Positions 7,387 through 16,686 are shown, counted from the first letter of the stretch. The stretch is DNA of 64,000 nt from Sporosarcina ureae (GCF_002109325.1 NZ_CP015348.1:3287501-3351500); one strand, 5' to 3'. Notes: generated by a model not told the origin, from the letters alone. Translations and numbers: made by a program.

Positions 7387-8650
7387 GCAGAAATTAATGG
7401 CGATGAAGTCGCTGTTGAAGAAGACGACAGTAGTTAAAGAAGTGGAAGAGACGTTTAAGGCGCCACCCGCACCCAGTTATGAAAAACGTTGGTTGACAAC
7501 GGGCATGGAGAAAATAGAAAATGAATTCGGAGTCGTCTACAAGCGTGTAATTCATTATCCGCTAGATACGATGCACGGTGATTTTTGTTTGGGCGATGTA
7601 AAGCAAAAGTTGATGAAATGGTCTGAAGCTGATTATCTGCATCCATTAGCTCCGAATGCGGGCAAGCTTCTGTTTTTTGATACGGAAACAACGGGTTTAA
7701 AAGGCGCGGGAGCTGTTATTTTTCTCATTGGATTATTGGAATTACAATCCGATGAATTCGTCATGACGCAGTACGTCTTACCGAATCCCGACCATGAAGT
7801 AGCATTTCTTTATGCGTCAGAATTATGGAAAGAAGGACTCACTCTCGTCACCTATAACGGGAAAAGCTTTGACTTCCCTCAACTCCAAACTCGTTGGTCA
7901 ATGCATAGGAAACTATTACCGCCACTGCCTGTTCCACATCAAGTCGATTTATTACATGGATCGCGCCGAATTTGGAAAGGACAGATGGAATCATTCAAGT
8001 TGACGGAAGTAGAGCGAACGCAGCTAGGCTTTCATCGGAAGGATGATATACCTGGCCATATGGCACCTATTATTTATCAAGACGCGGTAAAAAACGGCCG
8101 TGCTGAAATTTTAATGAAAGTCATGTGGCATAATGAATGGGATATTCTATCGCTGGTGACGCTGTTTAGTCTGTCTACGGATATTGTCATGGATGAAACT
8201 AGTCAGCATAACGCCCAAATCGCAACAAATATTGCCAAGTGGTTCCAAGACCTTGGTTTGAAAGATCATAGTTATAAGGAACTTCAACGAATTGCGAAAG
8301 AGTACGGGACGAGTTATCCTATAACGCATTATCATTTAGGCTTTTTACTAAAGCGTCATAAAGAATTCGATCGAGCCATACAATCATTTGAAATCGTCGC
8401 AACACACGGTACTGGCAGAGAACAAGTACTAGCTTACGAGGAACTCGCGAAACTATATGAACATCAAATAAAGGATTACTCGCTCGCATATGAGCGCATA
8501 CTACGTGCAGATCAACTCTTGCAGAAACCCAATGAATTGACCATGCGTTTTAGTCAACGCATGAAGAAATCGATAGCCAAGCGGGAAATGCGAGTGAATA
8601 GAAAATTGTTTCCTGGGCAAGCGCAAGAAGCGCCACAAGAAGAACAATAG
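7376..8650 (+). CDS. yprB: YprB-like RNase H-fold exonuclease with TPR tail
   Basis: The 424-residue protein matches the B. subtilis YprB layout. An RNase H-like (DEDD) domain spans about residues 95-275: LLFFDTETTGLKGAG carries the first acidic pair, TYNGKSFDFPQL the next Asp, and NEWDILSLVTL the last. The C-terminal third (about 300-400) has helical tetratricopeptide-type repeats, including the segments HYHLGFLLKRHKEFDRAIQSF and VLAYEELAKLYEHQ. It is a predicted 3'-5' exonuclease of unknown substrate. In B. subtilis it partners with the helicase YprA, which is missing here. The start overlaps the preceding 40-codon ORF. Confidence 0.88.
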   Translation: MSYEQKLMAMKSLLKKTTVVKEVEETFKAPPAPSYEKRWLTTGMEKIENEFGVVYKRVIHYPLDTMHGDFCLGDVKQKLMKWSEADYLHPLAPNAGKLLFFDTETTGLKGAGAVIFLIGLLELQSDEFVMTQYVLPNPDHEVAFLYASELWKEGLTLVTYNGKSFDFPQLQTRWSMHRKLLPPLPVPHQVDLLHGSRRIWKGQMESFKLTEVERTQLGFHRKDDIPGHMAPIIYQDAVKNGRAEILMKVMWHNEWDILSLVTLFSLSTDIVMDETSQHNAQIATNIAKWFQDLGLKDHSYKELQRIAKEYGTSYPITHYHLGFLLKRHKEFDRAIQSFEIVATHGTGREQVLAYEELAKLYEHQIKDYSLAYERILRADQLLQKPNELTMRFSQRMKKSIAKREMRVNRKLFPGQAQEAPQEEQ

Positions 8651-8661
8651 TCTTTTTCAGT

Positions 8662-8691
8662 AAGACAAAGAATGACAACATATGCTATAAT
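8662..8691 (+). promoter_or_regulatory. candidate promoter of gpsB
   Basis: TATAAT at 8686-8691 carries an upstream TG (TATGCTATAAT). AAGACA at 8662-8667 is a possible -35 box at 18 bases. It lies in the 77-base gap between yprB and the chosen gpsB start. Confidence 0.5.
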
Positions 8692-8727
8692 GACCTTATG
8701 GAATCATAGATGGAAGGACGTTTTGTC

Positions 8728-9027
8728 ATGGAATTAAAGCTAGATACGAAAACGATCTTGGAAAAAGAATTTAAGCAAGCTATTCGAGGGTATAAACAAG
8801 AAGAAGTAGACTGGTTTTTGGATGACGTCATTCAAGACTATGAAACATTCAAAAAAGAAATCGCACGTCTACAAGAAGAAAACACGAGATTGAAGTCAGA
8901 AGTCAATTCATCCCAGAGACGCTCTCAAACACCCGCACCTCAAACGACGAATATTGATATCATTCAGCGCATCGCGAATCTTGAAAGAGAAGTATTTGGC
9001 GACAAATTGGTTCAGCCTGAGCAGTAA
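8728..9027 (+). CDS. gpsB: cell division regulator GpsB
   Basis: ATG 8728 is chosen because GGAAGGAC stands eight bases before it; the in-frame ATG at 8710 overlaps that site and has none of its own. The 99-residue product is a DivIVA-like protein. Its N-terminal membrane-binding coiled coil, about residues 8-60, contains KEFKQAIRGYKQEEVDWFLDDV. A Ser/Pro/Thr-rich linker follows, then the short C-terminal oligomerisation helix IDIIQRIANLEREVFG. GpsB links cell-wall synthases to the division site and shuttles between septum and side wall. The neighbouring rnpB and rlmL (ypsC) match the B. subtilis context, although ypsA is absent here. Confidence 0.93.
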   Translation: MELKLDTKTILEKEFKQAIRGYKQEEVDWFLDDVIQDYETFKKEIARLQEENTRLKSEVNSSQRRSQTPAPQTTNIDIIQRIANLEREVFGDKLVQPEQ

Positions 9028-9047
9028 AAATTAGATAGTGTAATGAG

Positions 9048-9083
9048 AGAACCGCCACAGTAAAATGTGGCGGTTCTTTTTCG
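9048..9083. terminator. strong bidirectional terminator after gpsB
   Basis: AGAACCGCCACA (9048-9059) pairs perfectly with TGTGGCGGTTCT (9066-9077), a 12-bp stem with a T-run after it. It also lies just past the end of alkA on the minus strand. Confidence 0.9.
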
Positions 9084-9089
9084 ATGTAT

Positions 9090-9755
9090 TCATTTTCTCG
9101 TTTCGACGACTTCTTCTAGCGATTGAAACTCTTGAACGAAATCTAGATGAATGGCTTCCCATAAATAGTGGGACGCAATGGAACGTTCAGGCGCCCATAG
9201 TGGCGATTTCTCAATGAGTAGTTGACGTCGTTCAGCCTTTTCCACTCCGTACAGCCACTGTGCAGATCGCTGGATTCCTACGTCATCTACAGCGAGTATA
9301 TCTGGTCGGCCAAGTGATAAGATCAAAAACATCTCAGCTGTCCATTTACCGATACCTTTGACGTGAATTAATTGCTTCAGAATCTCGTCATCGTCATATG
9401 TTGCGATGTGATCTAGATCAAGATCACCATTTGCGATTTTGTCTGCAAGATCCTTGACGTAGTCAGACTTTCTCATAGTCAAGCCAACTTCTCTCAACTG
9501 TTCTTTTGACGTCATGATTAAGCCGTCCACTGTTATATGCCCTCCAAGTAAATCGAGTAAACGAGCGTAGATCGCACTTGCAGCGTTCACTGAGATTTGC
9601 TGACCGATAATGGATCGCACTATGGATGATACATAATCTGTTCGTAAAGGTACTTCAATATCACCAATGAGCGATATTAACTGTTTCAGTCTTGGATCTT
9701 TTGCGCCAAGAGATTGGACTGCTGGATCCCGTGTAGTGATGTGAAGTATTTCCAA
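9090..9755 (-). CDS. alkA: DNA-3-methyladenine glycosylase II (AlkA/HhH-GPD)
   Basis: This is a helix-hairpin-helix glycosylase. The HhH motif is HVKGIGKWTAEMF and the catalytic Asp lies in LAVDDVGIQ, about 20 residues later, the standard HhH-GPD spacing. There is no iron-sulfur cluster Cys set at the C-terminus. It excises alkylated purines to begin base-excision repair. The frame extends to GTG 9764, but that codon lies inside the ribosome-binding site GAGGTGAG. The TTG at 9755 is correctly spaced, so I prefer a 221-residue product. The gene follows the UvrA paralogue after 33 bases and is probably in one operon with it. Confidence 0.88.
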   Translation of the reverse strand: MEILHITTRDPAVQSLGAKDPRLKQLISLIGDIEVPLRTDYVSSIVRSIIGQQISVNAASAIYARLLDLLGGHITVDGLIMTSKEQLREVGLTMRKSDYVKDLADKIANGDLDLDHIATYDDDEILKQLIHVKGIGKWTAEMFLILSLGRPDILAVDDVGIQRSAQWLYGVEKAERRQLLIEKSPLWAPERSIASHYLWEAIHLDFVQEFQSLEEVVETRK

Positions 9756-9788
9756 AGCGCTCACCTCAAGTATTCAAGTTGTAAAGAA

Positions 9789-12053
9789 TCAGACACCATC
9801 TTTCAACCATTTCGCCGTCAATGTATCAGCAGAAAGCATTTCTTGCGGTGTACCTTCAAAGAGAATCGTTCCTCCTCGTTTTCCTCCGCCCGGACCGAGT
9901 TCAATTACCCAGTCACTAGCTGCGATGAAATCTAAATTATGTTCAATGATTATGACTGAATTGCCTTTGTTTACAAGTCTCTGAAACAGTTCCAGTAGCT
10001 TGCCATTGTCACTCATATGCAATCCTAATGACGGTTCGTCTAATAGATAGATTTGTCCTTCGTTTTGTAAATGGCTCGCCAGTTTAAGCCGCTGTATTTC
10101 CCCGCCGCTCAATGAACTCGTCGTTTGTCCTAGCGTAAGATAATTCAACCCGACTTCATCCAGCATATCCATTCTTTTTAATATCTTCGGCATAACGAAA
10201 TGTTCTTTCGCTTCGTCTACTGTTAACTCTAAAATTTCTGCAATGTTTTTCCCTTTGTACACATAGGAAAGGGCTTCATCTGAATAGCGCAATCCGCCGC
10301 AAGCTTCGCATACAACAGTTACCGGATCCGCAAATGCGACGTCAGGCGTAGTTACACCTTTTCCGTCACATACAGGACAAGCGCCTAACGAGTTAAAGCT
10401 AAATAGTCCTGCGGGTTGTCCTGTTTCTTTCGCTAGGATTTGCCGAATATCATCCATGATTCCCATATACGTAGCTAGTGTAGAACGGCTAGAGATCCCA
10501 ATACGTCCTTGACTCACTTTAATGATGTCAGGATATTTTGCCGAAAACGCTTCAAATAATAAAGAACTTTTACCTGAGCCTGAGACGCCACAGACAGAAA
10601 CAAGTACATTTTTAGGGATATCAATGGATACATCTTTGAGGTTGTTAGTATTCGCCTTCGTCACGACGAAATGATCGTTTGATTCGCGTGGGTGCATATT
10701 GATTTCTAATTTGTGATCGAGTTTCGTTAATGCAGAAGCCTTCTGTAATCCATCGGGCTTGCCTTGATAGACGATTTCTCCGCCTGCTGCGCCTGCACCG
10801 GGGCCCATTTCCACAATCTCATCTGCCACTTTTATAACGGATAAATCATGTTCGATCACAATGACGGTATTATGGTTAGCTTTTAGACCTTTGAGCATGC
10901 CGATTAACATATCCACTTCTTCTGGATGAAGACCTGCGCTTGGCTCATCGAAAATATAACTTATATTGTTTAAACTACTTCCTAAATGCCGTGCGATTTT
11001 GACTCGTTGTGCCTCGCCACCCGAAAGTGTTTCCATTTTTCGAGACAAGCTCAAATAGCCAAGACCTAAGTCAATCAGTTGTTGTACATTGGGAATTGCC
11101 TGTCGTGCGATAGACTCGCCAAGGGGATCAGATATATTTTGCAGTTCGGGCAAAAGCTCTGTTAATTCCAATTTATCGTATTGAGCAATATTGAAACCGT
11201 TAATTTTAGATTTCAACACTTCTGGATTTAATCCTGAACCGTCACAAGTAGGGCATAATGTATGCGTCGACACCGCCAGCACATCTTCTTGTGACGTTTG
11301 TTTAAGTTTCGTAATATCCCGATTAATATAGAGACGTACAAATCTAGGCAATAATCCATCCCACTCATGATCATGCGGACCATCTTTCGTGTGGAATGGC
11401 GCAAACACTCTTTCGCCTTCAGGAGGTCCATAAATCAATAAATTATATTGATCTTCAGGGTATTCTTTAATCGATAAGTCGGGATCGAATAACCCACCTG
11501 TCATCATCCATCTACCTTGCCATCCAGAAGGCGACAACGGCTTAAACTTCACAGCGTATTCTCGAAGCGACTTGTCCAAGTCGATAATTTTATGCAAATC
11601 AGGATACACTACTTCGCCAAAGCCATTACATTGCGGACATTTACCGAATGAACTTTGATTAGAGAAGTCTGTAGCCGAACCGATTGCGGGTGTACCGATA
11701 CGCGAGAACAATAGACGAATCAATGGATGAATGTCCATATACGTCCCAACTGTTGAGCGAGTATTATCTCCAACCGGCTTTTGCTCTACTACGATAACTG
11801 GACTCAAATGCTGCATTAAATCAGCACGCGGTCGTTCATAACGAGGCATTTGGTTTCGTACGTAGAGTGGGTAATTCAATGTCATTTGCCGTCTACTCTC
11901 CGTTGCCAGCGTATCAAACACTACCGAACTCTTGCCCGATCCCGACAAGCCGGTAAACACCGTTATCTGTTCCTTTGGTAAATTTATATCTATATTTTTC
12001 AAATTATTCTCTCGTAATCCACGTAAAACAATCTCATCTTTGTTTTCCTTCAT
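9789..12053 (-). CDS. UvrA paralogue, ABC-type excinuclease subunit A-like protein
   Basis: The 754-residue protein has two ABC ATPase units. Walker A motifs are GLSGSGKSS (about residue 35) and GVSGSGKSS (about 490). Signature motifs are LSGGEAQRVKIARHL (about 342) and LSGGEIQRLKLASHL (about 646). The DEPS Walker B pairs with GLHPEEVD and GLHMSD. Zinc-finger CxxC pairs are seen as CPQC, CPTC, CPVC and CEAC. It is about 200 residues shorter than true UvrA, as in the UvrA2/drug-resistance class, so it probably works outside classic nucleotide excision repair. AGGAGGG precedes the ATG. alkA follows on the same strand. Confidence 0.88.
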   Translation of the reverse strand: MKENKDEIVLRGLRENNLKNIDINLPKEQITVFTGLSGSGKSSVVFDTLATESRRQMTLNYPLYVRNQMPRYERPRADLMQHLSPVIVVEQKPVGDNTRSTVGTYMDIHPLIRLLFSRIGTPAIGSATDFSNQSSFGKCPQCNGFGEVVYPDLHKIIDLDKSLREYAVKFKPLSPSGWQGRWMMTGGLFDPDLSIKEYPEDQYNLLIYGPPEGERVFAPFHTKDGPHDHEWDGLLPRFVRLYINRDITKLKQTSQEDVLAVSTHTLCPTCDGSGLNPEVLKSKINGFNIAQYDKLELTELLPELQNISDPLGESIARQAIPNVQQLIDLGLGYLSLSRKMETLSGGEAQRVKIARHLGSSLNNISYIFDEPSAGLHPEEVDMLIGMLKGLKANHNTVIVIEHDLSVIKVADEIVEMGPGAGAAGGEIVYQGKPDGLQKASALTKLDHKLEINMHPRESNDHFVVTKANTNNLKDVSIDIPKNVLVSVCGVSGSGKSSLLFEAFSAKYPDIIKVSQGRIGISSRSTLATYMGIMDDIRQILAKETGQPAGLFSFNSLGACPVCDGKGVTTPDVAFADPVTVVCEACGGLRYSDEALSYVYKGKNIAEILELTVDEAKEHFVMPKILKRMDMLDEVGLNYLTLGQTTSSLSGGEIQRLKLASHLQNEGQIYLLDEPSLGLHMSDNGKLLELFQRLVNKGNSVIIIEHNLDFIAASDWVIELGPGGGKRGGTILFEGTPQEMLSADTLTAKWLKDGV

Positions 12054-12105
12054 ATAAGAGCCCTCCTCTACACAGTAAAAAGTAGTTCTGCTAGATGATT
12101 TCCCT

Positions 12106-12133
12106 AAATTACAGAAGTTACACTATGTAATTT
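12106..12133 (-). promoter_or_regulatory. palindromic operator candidate upstream of the uvrA-paralogue/alkA operon
   Basis: AAATTACA (12106-12113) is inverted as TGTAATTT (12126-12133). Within it TTACACTATGTAA (12118-12130) is a perfect 5-3-5 palindrome. It lies 53-80 bases before the start of the uvrA paralogue, where a promoter would be expected. It has the size and symmetry of a TetR- or MarR-type operator, but no regulator gene is adjacent. Confidence 0.4.
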
Positions 12134-12251
12134 GAAGAATTGATAAGTAGGAGTATGCAGGGGCTTCAATTCAAAACTACTCTCAACTCACTTTCCATTT
12201 CGGTAACATTTCACAACAACAATTAAATCTAACACTTTCCAAACGAATCCA

Positions 12252-12280
12252 TTGTGTAAATTCGAGTTCTGGTGTATACT
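12252..12280 (+). promoter_or_regulatory. promoter of rnpB
   Basis: TTGTGT (12252-12257) and TATACT (12275-12280) are separated by 17 bases, with TG before the -10 box. The mature RNA begins about eight bases downstream. Confidence 0.65.
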
Positions 12281-12287
12281 CAGGAGT

Positions 12288-12686
12288 GCCATAGAGAGTA
12301 TTCAGGTAATCGCTGCAACTTCGGTTGTAGAGGAAAGTCCATGCTCACACGGATCTGAGATGACCGTAGTGTTCGTGCTCGGTGAAAAAATAAGCCGGGG
12401 CAATGCATTTGCATTGATGGCGGGAATAACTCCTAAGTCTTCGGATATGGACTAGATTCTCTGAAAGTGCCACAGTGACGTAGTCGGCATGGAAACATGT
12501 CGAGTGGAACGGGTAAACCCCACGAGTGAGAAACCCAAATTATGGTAGGGGCGTTCTTCCGAAAGAATTCAATGGAGGAAGGAACAGGCAATTGTCTGTA
12601 GATAGATGATTACCACTTCAAGTACGAGGCGCGAGCCGTTTGAGTACCGAAGAACAAAACATGGCTTACAGAATATTCTATGGCAT
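12288..12686 (+). ncRNA. rnpB: RNase P RNA, bacillary type B
   Basis: The conserved 5' core (GGTAATCGCTGCA, then GAGGAAAGTCCATGCTC) starts near 12306. The 3' core (GAGTACCGAAGAACAAAACATGGCTTACAG) ends near 12670. GCCATAGA at 12288 pairs with TCTATGGC near 12677-12684 to form helix P1, which fixes both ends. GAAAGTGCCACAGTGACG and GAGAAACCCAAATT lie in the expected order between them. The length of about 400 bases fits type B RNase P RNA of Bacillales. It is the ribozyme that matures tRNA 5' ends. gpsB upstream (beyond the inserted genes) and rlmL downstream match its usual place. Confidence 0.95.
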
Positions 12687-12701
12687 TTATCTTACAATTT
12701 G

Positions 12702-12737
12702 CTCTCCTACAGTTTTGGGAGAGTTTTTCTTTTTATA
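12702..12737 (+). terminator. terminator of rnpB
   Basis: CTCTCC (12702-12707) pairs with GGAGAG (12718-12723), followed directly by TTTTTCTTTTT. It lies 15 bases after the RNA ends. Confidence 0.85.
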
Positions 12738-12814
12738 GAAGCGAACGTATACATATACCTTTCTACAGATAGAAGGGACATATTGACCGAAACAAGAGAA
12801 TGGAGTGTTGAAAC

Positions 12815-13942
12815 ATGAGTAAATACAATTTAGTAGCAACCGCTGCCATGGGGCTCGAATCCATCGTAGCATCTGAAATAAAAGATCTTGGCTATGAATG
12901 TCAGACAGAGAACGGAAAAGTCTATTTTTCGGGAGACGAAGAAGCAATCGCAAGAGCGAATATGTGGTTGCGCGTGGGCGACCGAGTACGAATTATTGTG
13001 GGCGAATTTAAAGCCTTCACATTTGATGAGTTATTCGAACGCACGAAAGCTTTGCCATGGGAAGAGTTCTTGCCAGTAGATGCGGCGTTCCCTGTGTCTG
13101 GTAAATCCGTCAAGTCCAAATTATTCAGTGTACCTGACTGTCAGGCAATCGTGAAAAAAGCTATAGTGGAACGTTTGAATAGCGCCTATAAACGTACTGG
13201 TTTCTTAAGCGAATCAGGTCCGCTGTTTAAATTAGAAGTTTCTATATTAAAAGATACCGTAACATTGACGATAGACTCAAGTGGTCAAGGCTTGCATAAA
13301 CGCGGCTATCGTTTGGCTCAAGGGGATGCACCATTGAAAGAAACGATAGCTGCTGCACTCGTTAAACTTTCAAAATGGAGCCCGAACCGTCCATTTGTTG
13401 ACCCGTTCTGTGGATCGGGTACGATTGCGATCGAAGCGGCAATGATTGGACAAAATCTAGCTCCAGGTTATAACCGTTCGTTCTTAAGTGAAGAGTGGCC
13501 ATGGATGCAAGCGGATGTATGGGATCGTATTCGCGAAGAAGTAGAAGACGTTGCGAAGTATGATTTACAACTTGATATTCGCGGGTTTGATGTAGATCAC
13601 AACATCGTCTCTGTGGCACAACGTAATGCGATGGAAGCAGGATTCACCGATTTGATTTCATTCGAGCAACGGGACGTGCGTGACTTGAGACTTGAAGGAG
13701 AAAACGGCGTCTTGATCGCCAATCCACCGTATGGTGAACGACTCGGTGAAGTGGAAGAAGCAGAAGATATTGCAGAAGTTCTTGGTGAGATTATGACACA
13801 ATATCCATCATGGTCCGTATATATTTTATCTTCACTTGAAAACTATGAAACGATGTACGGCAAACGTGCAACGAAAAAACGTAAACTATTCAACGGATTC
13901 ATTCGGACGGATTTGTATCAGTTCTGGGGAAAACGTTCATAA
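12815..13942 (+). CDS. rlmL: 23S rRNA m2G methyltransferase-like protein (RlmL/YpsC)
   Basis: The 375-residue protein has an N-terminal THUMP domain (about 45-160), which binds RNA, and a C-terminal Rossmann methyltransferase domain. VDPFCGSGTIAIEAA, about residue 192, is the S-adenosylmethionine-binding motif I. ANPPYGERLG, about residue 306, is the catalytic NPPY motif for N2-guanine methylation. It corresponds to B. subtilis YpsC and to the N-terminal half of E. coli RlmL, acting on 23S rRNA. GTTGAAACATG gives a weak ribosome-binding site. It lies directly after rnpB, as in B. subtilis. Confidence 0.92.
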   Translation: MSKYNLVATAAMGLESIVASEIKDLGYECQTENGKVYFSGDEEAIARANMWLRVGDRVRIIVGEFKAFTFDELFERTKALPWEEFLPVDAAFPVSGKSVKSKLFSVPDCQAIVKKAIVERLNSAYKRTGFLSESGPLFKLEVSILKDTVTLTIDSSGQGLHKRGYRLAQGDAPLKETIAAALVKLSKWSPNRPFVDPFCGSGTIAIEAAMIGQNLAPGYNRSFLSEEWPWMQADVWDRIREEVEDVAKYDLQLDIRGFDVDHNIVSVAQRNAMEAGFTDLISFEQRDVRDLRLEGENGVLIANPPYGERLGEVEEAEDIAEVLGEIMTQYPSWSVYILSSLENYETMYGKRATKKRKLFNGFIRTDLYQFWGKRS

Positions 13943-13952
13943 TTAAACGAGC

Positions 13953-13980
13953 AGGAAGAGGAAGAGATGCCTCTTCCTTT
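13953..13980 (+). terminator. hairpin between rlmL and the DinG-type gene
   Basis: AGGAAGAGG (13953-13961) pairs with CCTCTTCCT (13970-13978), a 9-bp stem. Only a short TT run follows, so termination may be partial. Confidence 0.5.
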
Positions 13981-14004
13981 CGCTTGCATTCAGGAGGAGT
14001 CAGT

Positions 14005-15906
14005 ATGAATACAAAAATTCCATTTGAGTTGGATAAAGGTCAAACATTTTTTGAATCTCTCAACGATTGGCTCGGCGATACGCTATATGATGATTTAACA
14101 GAAAAAGGATTCGAATGCCGTGATGAGCAGATTTACATGGCATTTCAAATAGAAAAAGCCCTGAAAGAAAAGAATGTGTTGCTTGCGGAAGCGGGAGTAG
14201 GTACGGGAAAAACGATTGCGTACTTATTGCCAGCTATTGCCTATGCGCGTTATACAGGGAAGCCAGCTGTAATTTCCTGTGCAGATGAAACACTGATCGA
14301 TCAATTGATCAAAGAAGAAGGCGATATTCAAAAATTGAGTACGGCTCTGAATATGACAGTGGACGTCCGTTTAGCTAAAGCACGCAATCAGTATATTTGT
14401 TTGAAGCGTCTAGAAGAAACTAGCATGAAGACGAATGAAGATTTTGTCGATTTGGTTGAAGATCAAATACCGGAATTCGTTCATGCCGAGCGTTCATTGC
14501 AGTCGGTATATCCTTACGGTGAGCGTTCGGATTATCCTTATTTGGCTGATGAAGAATGGGAAATGATCAATTATCATCCGATCATGCAGTGTGCGGCTTG
14601 TGATATTCGTAACCGTTGTGGGCAAACTATTCATCGTAATCATTACCGCGAAGCTGCGGACTTGATCATTTGCTCGCATGACTTTTATATGGAACATTTG
14701 TGGACTAAGGAATCGCGCGTCAGACAAGGGCAGTTACCTTTATTACCTGAAGTGTCGATGGTGGTCTTTGATGAAGGACATTTGCTTGAGTATTCCGCTC
14801 AGCGTGCATTGACATATGAAGTGCAAGAGCAAACGATTATCAATTTGCTGGAGCGTATTATGGTCGATGGAATTCGTGAGAAAACATTGCAACTAATGGA
14901 GCAATTGCTTGAAACACATGAACTATTTTTCACCCAACTGAAAACGAATGCAATTGAAAATGACAATGAGCGCCTGACAATCGAAAAGAACCAAGAAATG
15001 ATGAGTCTCGCTGCAACTGCTGTTTCATTATCTCATGAACTGCTTGAAGAGTTTGTCTTTGAAGGTGAATTGTATGTCATTCCGGAATATGATTTAAAAA
15101 TTGTTGAAGAGTATTTGGAGCAATATATTTATTCCATGGAATTGTTTGCTGGCGACAATGACGCAGTGGATTGGCTTGAAAATCGACGTGACGAAAGTAC
15201 ATTACTTATTATGCCAAGACTTGTAACGTCTATCTTGAAAGAAAAGTTATTTACGGGGACTATGCCGATCATCTTCTCGTCTGCCACACTATCCGTTGAG
15301 GAATCATTTGATTATTTGGCGTACAGTTTAGGTATCGTCGATTATCAATCCTTCTCCATCGCTTCACCATTTGATTATGAAAACGTTATGAAAATTCATT
15401 TGGAACAAGGAACTACTGAAGAGAATGTCACACGTCTTTCCGAGTTATTAGAAGTCGAGGAGCAGACATTGGTATTATTTAGTTCCAAGCAATCGATGAT
15501 GGATGCTTACGACCAATTACCGCTTGAACAGAGCGTTATGGTGACGTATGAAGGCGAGCGTTCACTCTCCTCATTGGTGAAAGATTTCCAGCAACGCAAA
15601 GTGAATGTTTTCTTCTCCTATCATCTCTGGGAAGGTCTGGACTTGCCGAATGATGCGTTGACACGTGTCATCATCTTCGACTTGCCATTCCCGCCACATG
15701 ACCCATTGTTTGAAGCGAGAAGAGAGTTCGCGGAAGATCCGTTTGACGAAGTCGATCTACCCTTTATGCTGTTGCGTTTGCGACAGGGGATTGGTCGATT
15801 GATCCGAACGAGCGATGATCATGGCTCAATTCATTTGTTTATGAAACCTGAGAATACAGAATTGCTACCGGTCATTGAGCGTGTACTCCCTGTACCGTTC
15901 TCTTGA
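14005..15906 (+). CDS. DinG/XPD-family ATP-dependent DNA helicase (YpvA-like)
   Basis: ATG 14005 is chosen because CAGGAGGAG precedes it by eight bases; an in-frame TTG at 13984 lacks a site. The 633-residue protein has Walker A in GVGTGKTIAY (about 64) and the DEGH box in VVFDEGHLLEY (about 254). Four cysteines (C131 in ICLKR, then CAACDIRNRC near 195-204) could bind the iron-sulfur cluster of this family. Motif VI reads RLRQGIGRLIRT near the C-terminus. There is no N-terminal exonuclease domain, so it matches B. subtilis YpvA rather than the DnaQ-fused DinG. It probably unwinds damaged or stalled replication intermediates. Confidence 0.88.
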   Translation: MNTKIPFELDKGQTFFESLNDWLGDTLYDDLTEKGFECRDEQIYMAFQIEKALKEKNVLLAEAGVGTGKTIAYLLPAIAYARYTGKPAVISCADETLIDQLIKEEGDIQKLSTALNMTVDVRLAKARNQYICLKRLEETSMKTNEDFVDLVEDQIPEFVHAERSLQSVYPYGERSDYPYLADEEWEMINYHPIMQCAACDIRNRCGQTIHRNHYREAADLIICSHDFYMEHLWTKESRVRQGQLPLLPEVSMVVFDEGHLLEYSAQRALTYEVQEQTIINLLERIMVDGIREKTLQLMEQLLETHELFFTQLKTNAIENDNERLTIEKNQEMMSLAATAVSLSHELLEEFVFEGELYVIPEYDLKIVEEYLEQYIYSMELFAGDNDAVDWLENRRDESTLLIMPRLVTSILKEKLFTGTMPIIFSSATLSVEESFDYLAYSLGIVDYQSFSIASPFDYENVMKIHLEQGTTEENVTRLSELLEVEEQTLVLFSSKQSMMDAYDQLPLEQSVMVTYEGERSLSSLVKDFQQRKVNVFFSYHLWEGLDLPNDALTRVIIFDLPFPPHDPLFEARREFAEDPFDEVDLPFMLLRLRQGIGRLIRTSDDHGSIHLFMKPENTELLPVIERVLPVPFS

Positions 15907-15910
15907 TCAC

Positions 15911-15966
15911 AATAGAAAAAGCGTGCAGACGTCGGAGTTTATTCCGGCATCTACACGTTTTTTTAT
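15911..15966. terminator. bidirectional terminator between convergent genes
   Basis: A run AAAAAGCGTG opens and CACGTTTTTTT closes a long imperfect hairpin whose inner stem is CGGA/TCCG. It is flanked by A- and T-runs, serving the helicase gene on the plus strand and cheX on the minus strand. Confidence 0.8.
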
Positions 15967-15967
15967 A

Positions 15968-16426
15968 TTATCGTTCTTCGTCAATTGTAAGCAATAAATT
16001 GAGGATCTGGTCATCTTCAAATTTAACTGGAATTTTAAATGCTTGTTTAAAGCCATAAAATTTCGTTTGGCCCGTCATGACAGTAGGTGGAGAAATATCT
16101 AGCGTCAGCTCATCTTTCTCCAAAACGGTACATAGATTTCCTGCAATCATATTGCCAAGCTCGCCAGTGAAGGATTCGGCCATTTCTCCTTCGATTTGCA
16201 TGCCAAACATCGCTTGACCGATTTCGCTAATAATCGAATGAGTAGGTTCTACAATTAAACGGCCTTTGATATCACCGATCAGTCCAATTAATACACTGAT
16301 TTCACGTTGTTCGTATGGTTGTTGTATAAGGGCGGGAGAGAGGACTTGGAATTTCAGTGGGACGACAGTAGTGAGTGATGAAATCGTCGCGTTCAAAACT
16401 TTTTGTACGTTTGTTGCTGTATCCAT
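15968..16426 (-). CDS. cheX: CheX-family chemotaxis phosphatase-like protein
   Basis: The 152-residue protein has the CheX domain. The sequence ESFTGELGNMIAGNL at about residues 84-98 carries the Glu and Asn of the catalytic ExxN motif used to remove phosphate from CheY. The N-terminus (NVQKVLNATISSLTTVVPLKF) and the IGDIKGRLIVE strand are also typical. It lacks a second CheC-type motif, consistent with the single active site of CheX. No chemotaxis or flagellar genes are nearby, so it is an orphan here. Confidence 0.85.
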   Translation of the reverse strand: MDTATNVQKVLNATISSLTTVVPLKFQVLSPALIQQPYEQREISVLIGLIGDIKGRLIVEPTHSIISEIGQAMFGMQIEGEMAESFTGELGNMIAGNLCTVLEKDELTLDISPPTVMTGQTKFYGFKQAFKIPVKFEDDQILNLLLTIDEER

Positions 16427-16686
16427 CTAAAGAAACACCCTTTCACAAATTCGTTAGTAGTTCAATCATATCACTAAACATACCTAAAAGACTAGAATAA
16501 TTTGACGGAGATAGTCATACTGTCATGATTCCTTATGATTCTTCCTGTTTATCTATTTTTCGTTTTATAGCAAATGAGGTACTTATTGCTTTCGCCCTCT
16601 AAATAATCAATCTTCTAAAGTAACTATCTATTTTTTCACGCATTAATGGTATGATGAGATGAGTTTAAATTGAAAGGACGACGATT

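Noticed and set aside
12252-12455. 67-codon plus-strand ORF
   Set aside because: It lies inside RNase P RNA, whose core sequences and P1 helix explain the conservation.
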